Positions 1-8,061 of a stretch of 64,000 nt of DNA are shown here, piece by piece (within the stretch, counting starts at the first letter, position 1; every line of letters begins with the position of its first letter). Both the position numbers and the translations under genes were made by a program. Source of the stretch: Massilia atriviolacea (GTDB taxonomy: Bacteria; Pseudomonadota; Gammaproteobacteria; Burkholderiales; Burkholderiaceae_D); the NCBI RefSeq assembly GCF_003953935.1, contig NZ_RXLQ01000001.1, positions 565,019 to 629,018 of the forward strand, given 5' to 3'. Below the pieces are notes generated by a model. That model saw nothing but the letters and a program-made list of their open reading frames with translations, ran no database searches and was not told where the DNA came from.

Positions 1-84
1 GTCGTCGCTCAGCCGGAGGCTGCGGAAAACTTGGGTCCCCGCCTGCGCGGGGACGACGGCCTTATCTAGCGGATTGGACGGCGA

Positions 85-192
85 TTACGTCCGCAGCGCA
101 ACGGCGTCGACCGGCTTCTTGACCCGGAACCAGGCCGCATACAGGGCCGGCAAAAACAGCAGGGTCAGCGCCGTCGCCACCACCAGCCCGCC
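85..192 (-). pseudogene. Duplicated 3' tail of the RND permease gene
   Basis: This minus-strand stretch is a copy of the last 36 codons (including stop) of the intact gene that ends at 277. It has no start codon of its own: going upstream, the frame enters the spacer that follows the intact gene's stop. It should yield no protein and is simply the product of the 192-bp duplication. Confidence 0.8.
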
Positions 193-226
193 GTCGTCGC
201 TCAGCCGGAGGCTGCGGAAAACTTGG

Positions 227-246
227 GTCCCCGCCTGCGCGGGGAC
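227..246. repeat. REP-like GC-rich hairpin downstream of the RND gene (second copy at 35-54)
   Basis: A perfect 8-bp stem GTCCCCGC / GCGGGGAC closes a CTGC loop; the same hairpin is at 35-54 in the duplicated unit. A second small inverted repeat (CAGCC-GGA-GGCTG) lies about 20 bases to its left. In one frame the element reads WVPACAGTT, close to the WVPAFAGTT-type signature left by dispersed intergenic repeats in many Proteobacteria when they are translated. It sits just 3' of the RND stop codon and could act as a transcript end or RNA stabiliser; the lack of a T-run argues against a classic terminator. Confidence 0.6.
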
Positions 247-276
247 GACGGCCTTATCTAGCGGATTGGACGGCGA

Positions 277-3200
277 TTACGTCCGCAGCGCAACGGCGTC
301 GACCGGCTTCTTGACCCGGAACCAGGCCGCATACAGGGCCGGCAAAAACAGCAGGGTCAGCGCCGTCGCCACCACCAGCCCGCCCATGATGGCAACGGCC
401 ATCGGTCCCCAGAACACCGAACGCGACAGCGGAATCATCGCCAGCGCGGCAGCGGCCGCCGTCAGGATGATCGGCCGGCAACGACGCACCGCCGCTTCGA
501 TCACCGCGTTCCACGGCTCCGCGCCGGCCGCGATATCCTGCTCGATCTGGTCCACCAGGATCACCGAGTTACGGATGATCATGCCGAACAGCGCAATTAC
601 GCCCAGGTTCGCGACAAAGCCGAACGGACGGTCCAGGATCAGCAGCGCCATCGCCGCGCCGGCCACGCCCAGCGGACCGGTCAGGAACACCAGCAGCGAG
701 CGCGAGAAGCTGTGCAGCTGCAGCATCAGCAGGGTGAACACGATGAACAGCACCAGCGGCACATTCGCCGCGATCGACGCTTCCGCCGCCGCGCTGTCGG
801 CAGCAGCGCCCGCCAGCGAGATGGTGTAGCCCGGCGGCAGCGCCGCGCGCAGGTCGGCCAGCTTCAGGCCGATCTGGTCCGACACGGTCGGCCCCTGGAT
901 GCCGTCAACCACATCGGCCTGCGCCGTGATCGCCCATTCGCGGCCCTCGCGCCAGACCACGCCCGGTTCCCACACGAAGTGCGCGCGCGCAATCTGCGAC
1001 ATGGTCACCGACTTGCCCGAGGCGGTCGGGATATTGGTGTCGTTGAGCACCGCGATGGTGGCGCGCTCCTCGACCGGCTGGCGCACCACGATGTCGATCA
1101 GCTTGTTGTCTTCGCGGAACTGGCCGATGGTGGTGCCCGACAGGATCGTGTTCGCCGCGCGCATCACCGTCTGCGAGGTCACGCCCAGCGCGCGCAGTTT
1201 TTCCTGGTCCAGGTCGAGGCGCAGCACCTTGACCGATTCGTTCCAGTTGTCGTTCACGCCGATGGCGTTCGGGTTGGCGCGCATGATGTCCTTGACCTTG
1301 TCGGCAAAGTCGCGCACGACCGCGATTTCGGGACCGGCGACGCGGAACTGCACCGGATACGGCACCGGCGGCCCGTTCGGCAGCAGCTTGACCCGCCCGC
1401 GCACTTCCGGGAAATCCTTGCTGAAAATGTCGACGATCTTCAGGCGCAGCGCTTCGCGGTGCTCCAGGCCCTTGGCCAGCACCACCACCTGCGAGACGTT
1501 CGATTGCGGGAAGATCTGATCCAGCGGCAGGTAGAAGCGCGGGCTGCCGTTGCCGACGTAGCTGGTCACGCTCTCGACGTTGGTTTCCTTGGCCATCAGC
1601 TTCTCGAATTTTTTCACCAGCGCTTCGTTGGCCTTGAACGAGGTGCCTTCCGGCGTCCACATCTCGACCATCAGTTCGGGCCGGCTCGAATCCGGGAAGA
1701 ACTGCTTCTCGATGAAGTTAAAGCCGTACACGCCGAGGAAGAACACGCCCAGGCTCAGCGCGATGGTGGTCTTGCGCCACTCCACGCACCAGGTGACGAT
1801 GCGGCGGAAGCGCTGGAAGCCCGGCGTGTTGAACAGGTCGTGCTCGCTTTCGCCGGCGTTATGCGGCTTGACCTTGAGGATCATGTAGCCGATATACGGC
1901 GTAAACACCACCGCCACCAGCCAGGAGATCAGCAGCGCCAGCGCATTGACCGAGAACATCGAAAAGGTGTATTCGCCGGCCGCCGACTTGGCCAGGCCGA
2001 TCGGCAGGAAGCCGGCCGCCGTGATCAGGGTACCGGTCAGCATCGGCATCGCGGTCGAGGTGTAGGCGAAGGTGGCCGCTTCGAAGCGCGACATGCCCTC
2101 CTCCATCTTGCGCACCATCATTTCGACGGCGATGATGGCGTCATCGACCAGCAGGCCGAGCGCGATGATCAGCGCCCCCAGCGAAATCTTGTGCAGGTCG
2201 ATGTCGAAAAAGCGCATGAACAGGAAGGTAATGGCCAGCACCAGCGGAATCGTCAGGGCGACCACCAGGCCGGGCCGCGCATCGATGCGCAGCGGCTTGG
2301 TGTGCAGGCCCAGCGCCAGGAAACTGACCGCCAGCACGATCACCACCGCTTCGATCAGCACCTTGATGAATTCGCTCACCGAGGCCGTCACCGCGCGCGG
2401 CTGGTCCGATACCCGTTCGAGTTCGATGCCGACCGGCAGTTGCGACTTGATGCGCGCCACGGTCTCTTCCAGGCCTTTGCCCATCTGAATGATGTTGCCG
2501 CCCTTTTCCATCGACACGCCCAGGCCGATCACTTCCTTGCCGTTAAAGCGCATCTTTTCGCGCGGCGGGTCTTCGTACTCGCGCTTGATGGTGGCAAAGT
2601 CGCCCAGGCGGATGGTGGTGCCGTTGGCGCGCAGTTCCAGGTTTTCCAGGTCCTTGGCGGTGGTCAGGGCGCCGGTGACGCGCACCTGCAGGTTGTCGCT
2701 GTCGGTGACCAGCACGCCGGTCGCTTCGACCGCGTTCTGCGTGGCGATCTGGTTGGCGATGACTTCGAAGGGCACGCCGAGCTGCGCGAATTTCTTGTGC
2801 GAGAACTCGATGTTCACCTTCTCGGCCTGCACGCCGAACTGTTCGACTTTCGATACCAGCGGCACGCGCAGCAGTTGCTGGCGCACGAAGTCGGCGTATT
2901 CCTTGACTTCGGCATAGTTGAAGCCGTCGGCCGAGAGCGCGAAGATCGAGCCGTAGGTGTCGCCGAATTCATCGTTGAAGAACGGTCCGATCACGCCCGG
3001 CGGCAGGGTGCCGCCGATGTCGCCGATTTTTTTCCGTACCTGGTACCAGGAGTTGGCGGTCTCGCGCGGCGGCGTCGATTCGCGCAGCTGCAAAATAATG
3101 ATGGTTTCGCCCGGCTTGGAATAGCTCTTGATCTTGTCGATGTAGGGCGTTTCCTGCAGCTTCTTCTCCAGCTTGTCGGTGACCTGCTCGGCCATCTGCA

Positions 3201-3378
3201 CGGCGGTCGCGCCCGGCCAGATCGCGCGCACCACCATCACGCGGAAGGTAAACGGCGGATCTTCATCCTGCCCCAGGTTCATGTAGCTGATCACGCCGCC
3301 CAGCAGCAGCGCCACGATCAGGTAGCGCGTCAGCGGAATATGTTCGAGTGCCCAGCGAGAAAGATTGAATCCCTTCAT
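277..3378 (-). CDS. RND-family efflux permease (AcrB/MexB-like inner-membrane pump)
   Basis: This 1033-residue protein has the usual length of a hydrophobe/amphiphile-efflux RND pump, which works as a trimer driven by the proton gradient. A first membrane helix (about residues 15-33) is followed by a large periplasmic domain (about 35-335), a helix bundle near 340-500 containing GLLVDDAIIAVEMM with the paired aspartates of proton transfer, a second periplasmic domain, and a final bundle with the matching segment GMIIRNSVILVDQIEQ. The ATG overlaps the adapter gene's stop by 4 bases (ATGA), so the two are translationally coupled. No outer-membrane channel gene is present; it could lie beyond the window edge. 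Substrate cannot be told from sequence. The 3' end is duplicated next door. Confidence 0.93.
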   Translation of the reverse strand: MKGFNLSRWALEHIPLTRYLIVALLLGGVISYMNLGQDEDPPFTFRVMVVRAIWPGATAVQMAEQVTDKLEKKLQETPYIDKIKSYSKPGETIIILQLRESTPPRETANSWYQVRKKIGDIGGTLPPGVIGPFFNDEFGDTYGSIFALSADGFNYAEVKEYADFVRQQLLRVPLVSKVEQFGVQAEKVNIEFSHKKFAQLGVPFEVIANQIATQNAVEATGVLVTDSDNLQVRVTGALTTAKDLENLELRANGTTIRLGDFATIKREYEDPPREKMRFNGKEVIGLGVSMEKGGNIIQMGKGLEETVARIKSQLPVGIELERVSDQPRAVTASVSEFIKVLIEAVVIVLAVSFLALGLHTKPLRIDARPGLVVALTIPLVLAITFLFMRFFDIDLHKISLGALIIALGLLVDDAIIAVEMMVRKMEEGMSRFEAATFAYTSTAMPMLTGTLITAAGFLPIGLAKSAAGEYTFSMFSVNALALLISWLVAVVFTPYIGYMILKVKPHNAGESEHDLFNTPGFQRFRRIVTWCVEWRKTTIALSLGVFFLGVYGFNFIEKQFFPDSSRPELMVEMWTPEGTSFKANEALVKKFEKLMAKETNVESVTSYVGNGSPRFYLPLDQIFPQSNVSQVVVLAKGLEHREALRLKIVDIFSKDFPEVRGRVKLLPNGPPVPYPVQFRVAGPEIAVVRDFADKVKDIMRANPNAIGVNDNWNESVKVLRLDLDQEKLRALGVTSQTVMRAANTILSGTTIGQFREDNKLIDIVVRQPVEERATIAVLNDTNIPTASGKSVTMSQIARAHFVWEPGVVWREGREWAITAQADVVDGIQGPTVSDQIGLKLADLRAALPPGYTISLAGAAADSAAAEASIAANVPLVLFIVFTLLMLQLHSFSRSLLVFLTGPLGVAGAAMALLILDRPFGFVANLGVIALFGMIIRNSVILVDQIEQDIAAGAEPWNAVIEAAVRRCRPIILTAAAAALAMIPLSRSVFWGPMAVAIMGGLVVATALTLLFLPALYAAWFRVKKPVDAVALRT

Positions 3379-4559
3379 TTGGCAACCTCAACCTTCGGAG
3401 CGGCCGTGCCTACCCCCGTGCCCTTCTGCGCCGGCGCCGGCGCTGGCGTGCCCGAGGCCGTCTCCGGCGGCAAAATCGTCACTTTCTGGCCTTGCTTGAT
3501 CAGGTTCACGCCGGCCGTCACCACGGTCTGCCCGACCGTCACGCCGCTGCCCAGCACCACCTCGTTGGCCGAGCTGCCGGCCACGGTCACCGGCACCATG
3601 CGCACCACGCCCTTCTCGACCACCCACACCGAGGTGGTGTTCTTTTCGTGATACAGGGCGGTGAGCGGCACCTTGATCTGCGGCGTGGCCATGGTGCTGG
3701 CGAACTGCACCATCGCGGTCATGCCCAGCTTGACGTCGGTCGCGCTATCGGGAATCGAGACCTTGACCGCGTAGGTCCGGGTGGCGGGATCGGCCACCGG
3801 CGAGACTTCGCGCACCTTGCCCGGAATCACGACATCCTGGTTGGCCCACAGGCGCACGGTCACGTCTTCCAGCTTGCGCAGGGCGTCGACCTTGTCTTCC
3901 GGCAAGCCGATGACGATTTCCTTCTCGCCCGTCTTGGCCACGCGCACCACCGGGGTGCCGGGCGCGACCACCTGCCCCACTTCGGCGTCCACGGCGGTGA
4001 CCACGCCGTCGACATCCGAGACCAGGGTGGCGTAGCCGGCCTGGTTCGACTGGCCGGCATACCCGGCCTGGGCCGCGTCGACGCTGGCCTGGGCCGAATT
4101 GAAGGCGGACAGCCTGGCATCGAGAACCGCCTGGCTGACAAAATTCTTCACGCGCAATTCCTGATAGCGCTTCAGTTCCGCCTTGGCCAGGTCGCGCGCG
4201 GTTTCGGCGGCGCGCAGGTTGGCGCGGGCCTGGGCCTGCGACAACTGCAAGTCCTTGGCGTCGAGCTGCATCAGCACCTGGCCTTTTTTCACCACCGTGC
4301 CGGGATCGACTTTACGCGCGGTAATCTTGCCGCCCACCTGGAAGCCGAGCCGCGATTCGACCCGCGCGCGCACCTCGCCGGCAAACTCGGCGTTCACGCC
4401 CACGGTACTGGACGAGAGCACGATGGCGCGCACCGGACGGATGTCTTCCTTTTTTTCGGCCGGCTTGGAGCAGGCGGCCAGCAAGGTGGCCATGACGGCG
4501 GCACTGATTACAGTCATCGGTGCCAAAGGTCTTTGGCGCAGGTTTTTCACGGGGAACAC
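3375..4559 (-). CDS. RND efflux periplasmic adapter lipoprotein (membrane fusion protein)
   Basis: The 394-residue protein begins with a lipoprotein signal ending LLAAC (Cys30), so it is probably anchored by lipid to the inner membrane. Next come the barrel-sandwich/biotinyl-lipoyl half (residues about 65-95), an alpha-helical hairpin (about 100-165, Ala/Gln rich), the second lipoyl half (near 180-205) and beta-barrel and membrane-proximal domains, the standard HlyD/AcrA plan. The tail is Pro/Ala rich. It should bridge the downstream RND pump to an outer-membrane channel. The start is a GTG with AAGGA seven bases upstream. It is the first gene of the two-gene operon, so the promoter at 4637-4686 should drive both. 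Confidence 0.92.
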   Translation of the reverse strand: MFPVKNLRQRPLAPMTVISAAVMATLLAACSKPAEKKEDIRPVRAIVLSSSTVGVNAEFAGEVRARVESRLGFQVGGKITARKVDPGTVVKKGQVLMQLDAKDLQLSQAQARANLRAAETARDLAKAELKRYQELRVKNFVSQAVLDARLSAFNSAQASVDAAQAGYAGQSNQAGYATLVSDVDGVVTAVDAEVGQVVAPGTPVVRVAKTGEKEIVIGLPEDKVDALRKLEDVTVRLWANQDVVIPGKVREVSPVADPATRTYAVKVSIPDSATDVKLGMTAMVQFASTMATPQIKVPLTALYHEKNTTSVWVVEKGVVRMVPVTVAGSSANEVVLGSGVTVGQTVVTAGVNLIKQGQKVTILPPETASGTPAPAPAQKGTGVGTAAPKVEVAK

Positions 4560-4636
4560 GGTGTTTTCCTTTACTATGCGGTGGGCGCCACTCTGGCGAT
4601 GATGTCGAGATGCTACTACTCGTTCGCCCCTGAGAG

Positions 4637-4686
4637 CTAACTGACTTTCTGGTTAGTAATTATAATCATGCAAATTGTATTTGCAA
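4637..4686 (-). promoter_or_regulatory. Candidate promoter and operator of the RND efflux operon
   Basis: On the minus strand, TTGCAA (4681-4686) lies 16 bases ahead of a perfect TATAAT (plus-strand ATTATA, 4659-4664). Just downstream is an interrupted inverted repeat with arms CTAAC and GTTAG (4637-4641 and 4652-4656), placed where a repressor would block initiation. Efflux operons of this kind are commonly controlled by TetR-family repressors, but no such gene lies next to this one in the window, so the regulator is unknown. This is inference from spacing and symmetry only. Confidence 0.45.
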
Positions 4687-4711
4687 ATGACTTTTGCGTC
4701 ATTAATATCCC

Positions 4712-5521
4712 ATGCCCGTCGATCACTACGAGAATTTCCCCGTCGCCTCGATCCTGCTGCCGAAACGGCTGGTGCCGGCGGTCGAAGCGATCTACGCCTT
4801 CGCCCGCAGCGCTGACGATATCGCCGACGAAGGCGAGGCCAGCGGCCCGGAACGGCTGGCGGCGCTGGGCGCCTACGAAGCCGCCCTGGACGCCATCGGC
4901 CGCGCCGAGGTCCAGCCCGATCCCATGTTCGCGCGCCTGGCCGCCGTCATTGCCCAGTACAGGCTGCCGCTGCAACCGTTCTACGACCTGCTGTCGGCCT
5001 TCAAGCAGGATGTCTCGACCAAGCGCTACCCCAGCTTCGAGCTGCTGCTCGACTATTGCCGGCGCTCGGCCAATCCGGTCGGCTTGCTGATGCTGTCGCT
5101 GTACGGCGCCGTCGACGAGAACAATGTGCGCGACTCGGACGCCATCTGCTCCGCCCTGCAGCTGATCAACTTCCTGCAAGACGTCGGCATCGACCGCCAA
5201 AAAGACCGTATTTACATCCCCCTGGACGATTTGCAGCGCTTCGGCGTGGCCCCGGCCGAGCTCGATCAACCGACGGTGGGCGGCAACTGGCGCAGCCTGA
5301 TGGCCTTCCAAGTGGCGCGGGCGCGCGCCCTGATGCAGAGCGGCGCCCCGCTGGCGCGCCGCCTGCCGGGCCGCATCGGCTGGGAGTTGCGCCTGGTAAT
5401 CCAGGGCGGCTTGCGCATCCTGGAAGAAATCGAGAAGGTCGACTACGACGTCTTCAACCAGCGTCCGCAGCTCAAGACCCTGGACTGGATGGCGATTCTG
5501 TGGCGCGCCGTGCGCATGTGA
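4712..5521 (+). CDS. hpnC: Hydroxysqualene synthase HpnC
   Basis: This 269-residue protein belongs to the trans-isoprenyl diphosphate (squalene/phytoene) synthase family. The first aspartate-rich motif is seen in FARSADDIADE (about residues 30-40) and the second in LQDVGIDRQKDRIY (about residues 156-170). In the HpnCDE route, HpnC converts presqualene diphosphate into hydroxysqualene. It opens a plus-strand run hpnC-hpnD-hpnE, with about 110 bases before hpnD. The gene is divergent from the RND operon and shares its 150-base upstream region. HpnC and HpnD are paralogues; the C-before-D-before-E order is the usual arrangement and supports the assignment. Confidence 0.92.
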   Translation: MPVDHYENFPVASILLPKRLVPAVEAIYAFARSADDIADEGEASGPERLAALGAYEAALDAIGRAEVQPDPMFARLAAVIAQYRLPLQPFYDLLSAFKQDVSTKRYPSFELLLDYCRRSANPVGLLMLSLYGAVDENNVRDSDAICSALQLINFLQDVGIDRQKDRIYIPLDDLQRFGVAPAELDQPTVGGNWRSLMAFQVARARALMQSGAPLARRLPGRIGWELRLVIQGGLRILEEIEKVDYDVFNQRPQLKTLDWMAILWRAVRM

Positions 5522-5630
5522 CCCGCTGTCTCGCCCCTGGCCCGTGAAAAAAGCGCCGCCGGCCCCCTCGCCCGGGGCCCATCGGCTATAGAATAGCGGC
5601 TTCGCTTCGCACACCCTTGCATTTTTGACC

Positions 5631-6464
5631 ATGTCTCCTGACGAATACTGCCAACAAAAGACCGTCCAGAGCGGCTCCAGCTTCTATTACAGCTTCCTGT
5701 TCCTGCCCCCGGAGCGGCGCCGCGCGATCACCGCGCTGTACGCCTTTTGCCGCGAGGTGGACGACACGGTCGACGAATGCACCGACCAGTCGATCGCGCG
5801 CATCAAGCTGGCCTGGTGGCGCAACGAGCTCGGGGCCATGTACGCCGGCGCGCCCACGCACCCGGTCACGCAAGCCCTGCAGCCGCACCTGACCGTCTAC
5901 AACCTGCAGGAAAAGCATATGCAGGCCATCGTCGACGGCATGGAAATGGACCTCGACCAGACCCGCTACCTCGACTACACCGCCATGAAGCGCTACTGCT
6001 GGCACGTGGCGAGCGTGGTCGGCATCCTGTCGGCCAGCATTTTCGGCGTGACCAATCCGAAGACCCTGGAATACGCCGAACAGCTGGGCCTGGCATTTCA
6101 GCTGACCAACATCATCCGCGATGTCGGCGAAGATGCGCGCAAGGGCCGGATCTACCTGCCCGTGAACGAACTGCAACAGTTCGGCGTGACGGCGGCCGAC
6201 CTGCTCAACGCGCGCCACAGCGACAAGTTCGAAAACCTGATGCGTTTCCAGACCGAACGCGCGCAAACCGTCTACGACGACGCCTTCGCCCTGCTGCCGA
6301 AGGAAGACCGGCGCGCCCAGCGTCCCGGCCTGATGATGGCGGCCATCTACCGCACCGTGCTCGACGAGATCGAACGCGACAGTTTCCACGTCCTGAACCA
6401 GCGTATTTCCCTCACGCCGCTGCGCAAGCTGTGGCTGGCGTGGAAGACCTACGTCCGTGGCTGA
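5631..6464 (+). CDS. hpnD: Presqualene diphosphate synthase HpnD
   Basis: The 277-residue protein joins two farnesyl diphosphates into presqualene diphosphate. Both Mg-binding aspartate motifs are intact: CREVDDTVDE (about residues 41-50) and TNIIRDVGEDARKGRIY (about residues 158-174). The start is taken at the ATG at 5631; a TTG two codons earlier is possible but less likely. Its stop overlaps the hpnE start by 8 bases, indicating translational coupling. Similarity to bacterial phytoene synthases is expected, but the neighbouring HpnC and HpnE make squalene production the better reading. Confidence 0.92.
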   Translation: MSPDEYCQQKTVQSGSSFYYSFLFLPPERRRAITALYAFCREVDDTVDECTDQSIARIKLAWWRNELGAMYAGAPTHPVTQALQPHLTVYNLQEKHMQAIVDGMEMDLDQTRYLDYTAMKRYCWHVASVVGILSASIFGVTNPKTLEYAEQLGLAFQLTNIIRDVGEDARKGRIYLPVNELQQFGVTAADLLNARHSDKFENLMRFQTERAQTVYDDAFALLPKEDRRAQRPGLMMAAIYRTVLDEIERDSFHVLNQRISLTPLRKLWLAWKTYVRG

Positions 6465-7782
6465 CGCGGTTGCCGTCATCGGCGCCGGCTGGGCCGGCTG
6501 CAGCGCGGCGGTCGAACTGGCGCGCGCCGGCTGCAAGGTCACCCTGTTCGAAGCGGCGCGCACGCTGGGCGGACGGGCGCGCGCGGTCGAGGTGCAGGGC
6601 CGCCAGCTCGACAACGGCCAGCACATCCTGCTGGGCGCCTACAAGGAATCGCTGCGCCTGATGCGCGCGGTCGGCATCGACCTGCGCGCCGCCATGCTGC
6701 ACCTGCCGTTGCAGATGCGCTATCCCAAGGGCAGCGGCGGCATGGACTTCGTCGCCCCGCGCCTGCCGGCCCCGCTGCACCTGGCGCTCGCCCTGCTGCG
6801 CGCGGACGGCCTGGCGTGGGCCGACAAACTGTCGCTGGCGCGCTTTTCCTCGACCGCGCGCTGGATGGACTGGCGCCTGCACAACGATTGCAGCGTCAGC
6901 GAATTGCTGGAGCGCTACGGCCAGACCGAGCGCCTGATCGAACTGATGTGGCGCCCGCTGTGCCTGGCCGCGCTCAACACTCCGCCCGAACGGGCCTCGG
7001 CCCAGGTCTTCCTGGCCGTGCTGCGCGACAGCCTGGGCGCCGCGCGCGCCAGTTCCGACATGCTGCTGCCGCGCCTCGACCTGAGCGCGCTGTTTCCGCT
7101 GGCGGCCGCCGCTCTTATCGAAAGCAAGGGTGGCACGGTGCGCAGCGGCGCCAAGGTGGCCGCGCTGGCGCCCGACCAGGGCCGCTGGCGGCTCGGCGAC
7201 GCCGACACCTTCGACGCGGTCGTGATCGCCACCGCCCCGCCGGCGGCGGCCAGCCTGCTGGAACAGGCTGGCGCGCCCGGGCTGGCGGCCTCGCTCGGGC
7301 ACTTCGAGTACGAACCGATCACCACCTGCTACCTGCAATATCCGCCCGCCACCCGGCTTGCACTGCCCTTCTACGCCCTGCGCGACAACGCCGCCAGCGG
7401 CCACTGGGGCCAGTTCGTGTTCGACCGCGGCCAGCTCGACGCCACCCAGGGCGGGCTGTTTTCGGTGGTCATCAGCGCCTCGGGCGCGGCCTCGGAACTG
7501 GGGCGCGAGGCGCTGGCCCAGGCCGTCGCCGAGCAACTGGCCCAGGTCCTCGGCCGCCCCGAACTGGCGCGGCCGGACTGGGTCCAGGTCATCAGCGAAA
7601 AGCGCGCCACCTTCGCCTGCACCCCTGGCCTGGCGCGCCCGGCCAACGCCACCGGCCTGGCCGGCCTGGCGCTGGCCGGCGACTACACCGCCAGTGACTA
7701 TCCGGCAACGATCGAGTCCGCCGTGCGCAGCGGCGTGGCCGCCGCGCGCCTGCTCACGGCCATTGGCCGCAAACGCAAGTGA
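6457..7782 (+). CDS. hpnE: Hydroxysqualene dehydroxylase HpnE (FAD-dependent)
   Basis: The 441-residue flavoprotein starts with a Rossmann dinucleotide fold (VIGAGWAGCSAAVELARAG, residues 6-24) and continues as an amine-oxidase/phytoene-desaturase type protein. HpnE reduces hydroxysqualene to squalene, the last step of the HpnCDE route. The start is a GTG lying inside the end of hpnD (8-base overlap). No squalene-hopene cyclase gene lies in the window, so whether the squalene feeds hopanoids depends on genes elsewhere. Confidence 0.92.
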   Translation: MADAVAVIGAGWAGCSAAVELARAGCKVTLFEAARTLGGRARAVEVQGRQLDNGQHILLGAYKESLRLMRAVGIDLRAAMLHLPLQMRYPKGSGGMDFVAPRLPAPLHLALALLRADGLAWADKLSLARFSSTARWMDWRLHNDCSVSELLERYGQTERLIELMWRPLCLAALNTPPERASAQVFLAVLRDSLGAARASSDMLLPRLDLSALFPLAAAALIESKGGTVRSGAKVAALAPDQGRWRLGDADTFDAVVIATAPPAAASLLEQAGAPGLAASLGHFEYEPITTCYLQYPPATRLALPFYALRDNAASGHWGQFVFDRGQLDATQGGLFSVVISASGAASELGREALAQAVAEQLAQVLGRPELARPDWVQVISEKRATFACTPGLARPANATGLAGLALAGDYTASDYPATIESAVRSGVAAARLLTAIGRKRK

Positions 7783-7906
7783 ACGGCTATCCCCCGATTC
7801 GGTCGTTTGCGGCGCTGAAAGTGCAGCCTGTCGCATTCCGGTGGAGCTGAACTGTCCGTTTTCGTACAGTAGCACCATCGACACAGGCTTTTTACACGGA
7901 CAGCAC

Positions 7907-8044
7907 ATGAACATCGCACTCGGACTTCGCGCACTCGCACTCCTGGCCTTCGTTGCCGCGAGCACCGCCGTGATCGTCTTCCCGCACCTGCTCGGCGGCG
8001 ACCTGCAACTTTTCCATGCCGGCGTGGCGCTGAGCCATTCCTGA
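7907..8044 (+). CDS. Small 45-residue membrane peptide, unknown
   Basis: This short ORF encodes one hydrophobic segment (about residues 5-28, Leu/Ala/Val rich) followed by a short polar tail ending in HAGVALSHS. It lies between hpnE and the HAAS-domain gene on the same strand, and its TGA is 17 bases ahead of the next gene's preferred start. I do not recognise a family. Its position suggests it belongs to the envelope cluster that follows. A weak upstream ribosome site (ACGGA) leaves the start uncertain. Confidence 0.5.
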   Translation: MNIALGLRALALLAFVAASTAVIVFPHLLGGDLQLFHAGVALSHS

Positions 8045-8061
8045 TGCATAAGGCGACCATC

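Larger units (their letters stand above)
1..384. repeat. Exact 192-bp tandem duplication
   Basis: Positions 1-192 are repeated without a visible mismatch at 193-384; the copies diverge only where the first runs into the second (193) and the second runs into the RND gene body (385). Each unit holds the last ~36 codons of the RND permease gene on the minus strand, its TAA stop (85-87 and 277-279) and the downstream spacer with a GC-rich hairpin. The unit length is a multiple of three. The first unit starts exactly at the window edge, so the array may extend further. A recent tandem duplication or an assembly artefact at a contig end would look the same. Confidence 0.93.

Noticed and set aside
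74-829. A 251-codon plus-strand ORF crossing the duplication
   Set aside because: It is antisense to the RND gene and translates the duplicated unit twice; no independent start or domain.
712-3651. A 979-codon antisense ORF opposite the RND permease and adapter
   Set aside because: It is a product of high third-position GC on the sense strand; its translation is His/Arg/Asp-rich with no domains, while the sense strand encodes a full RND pump.
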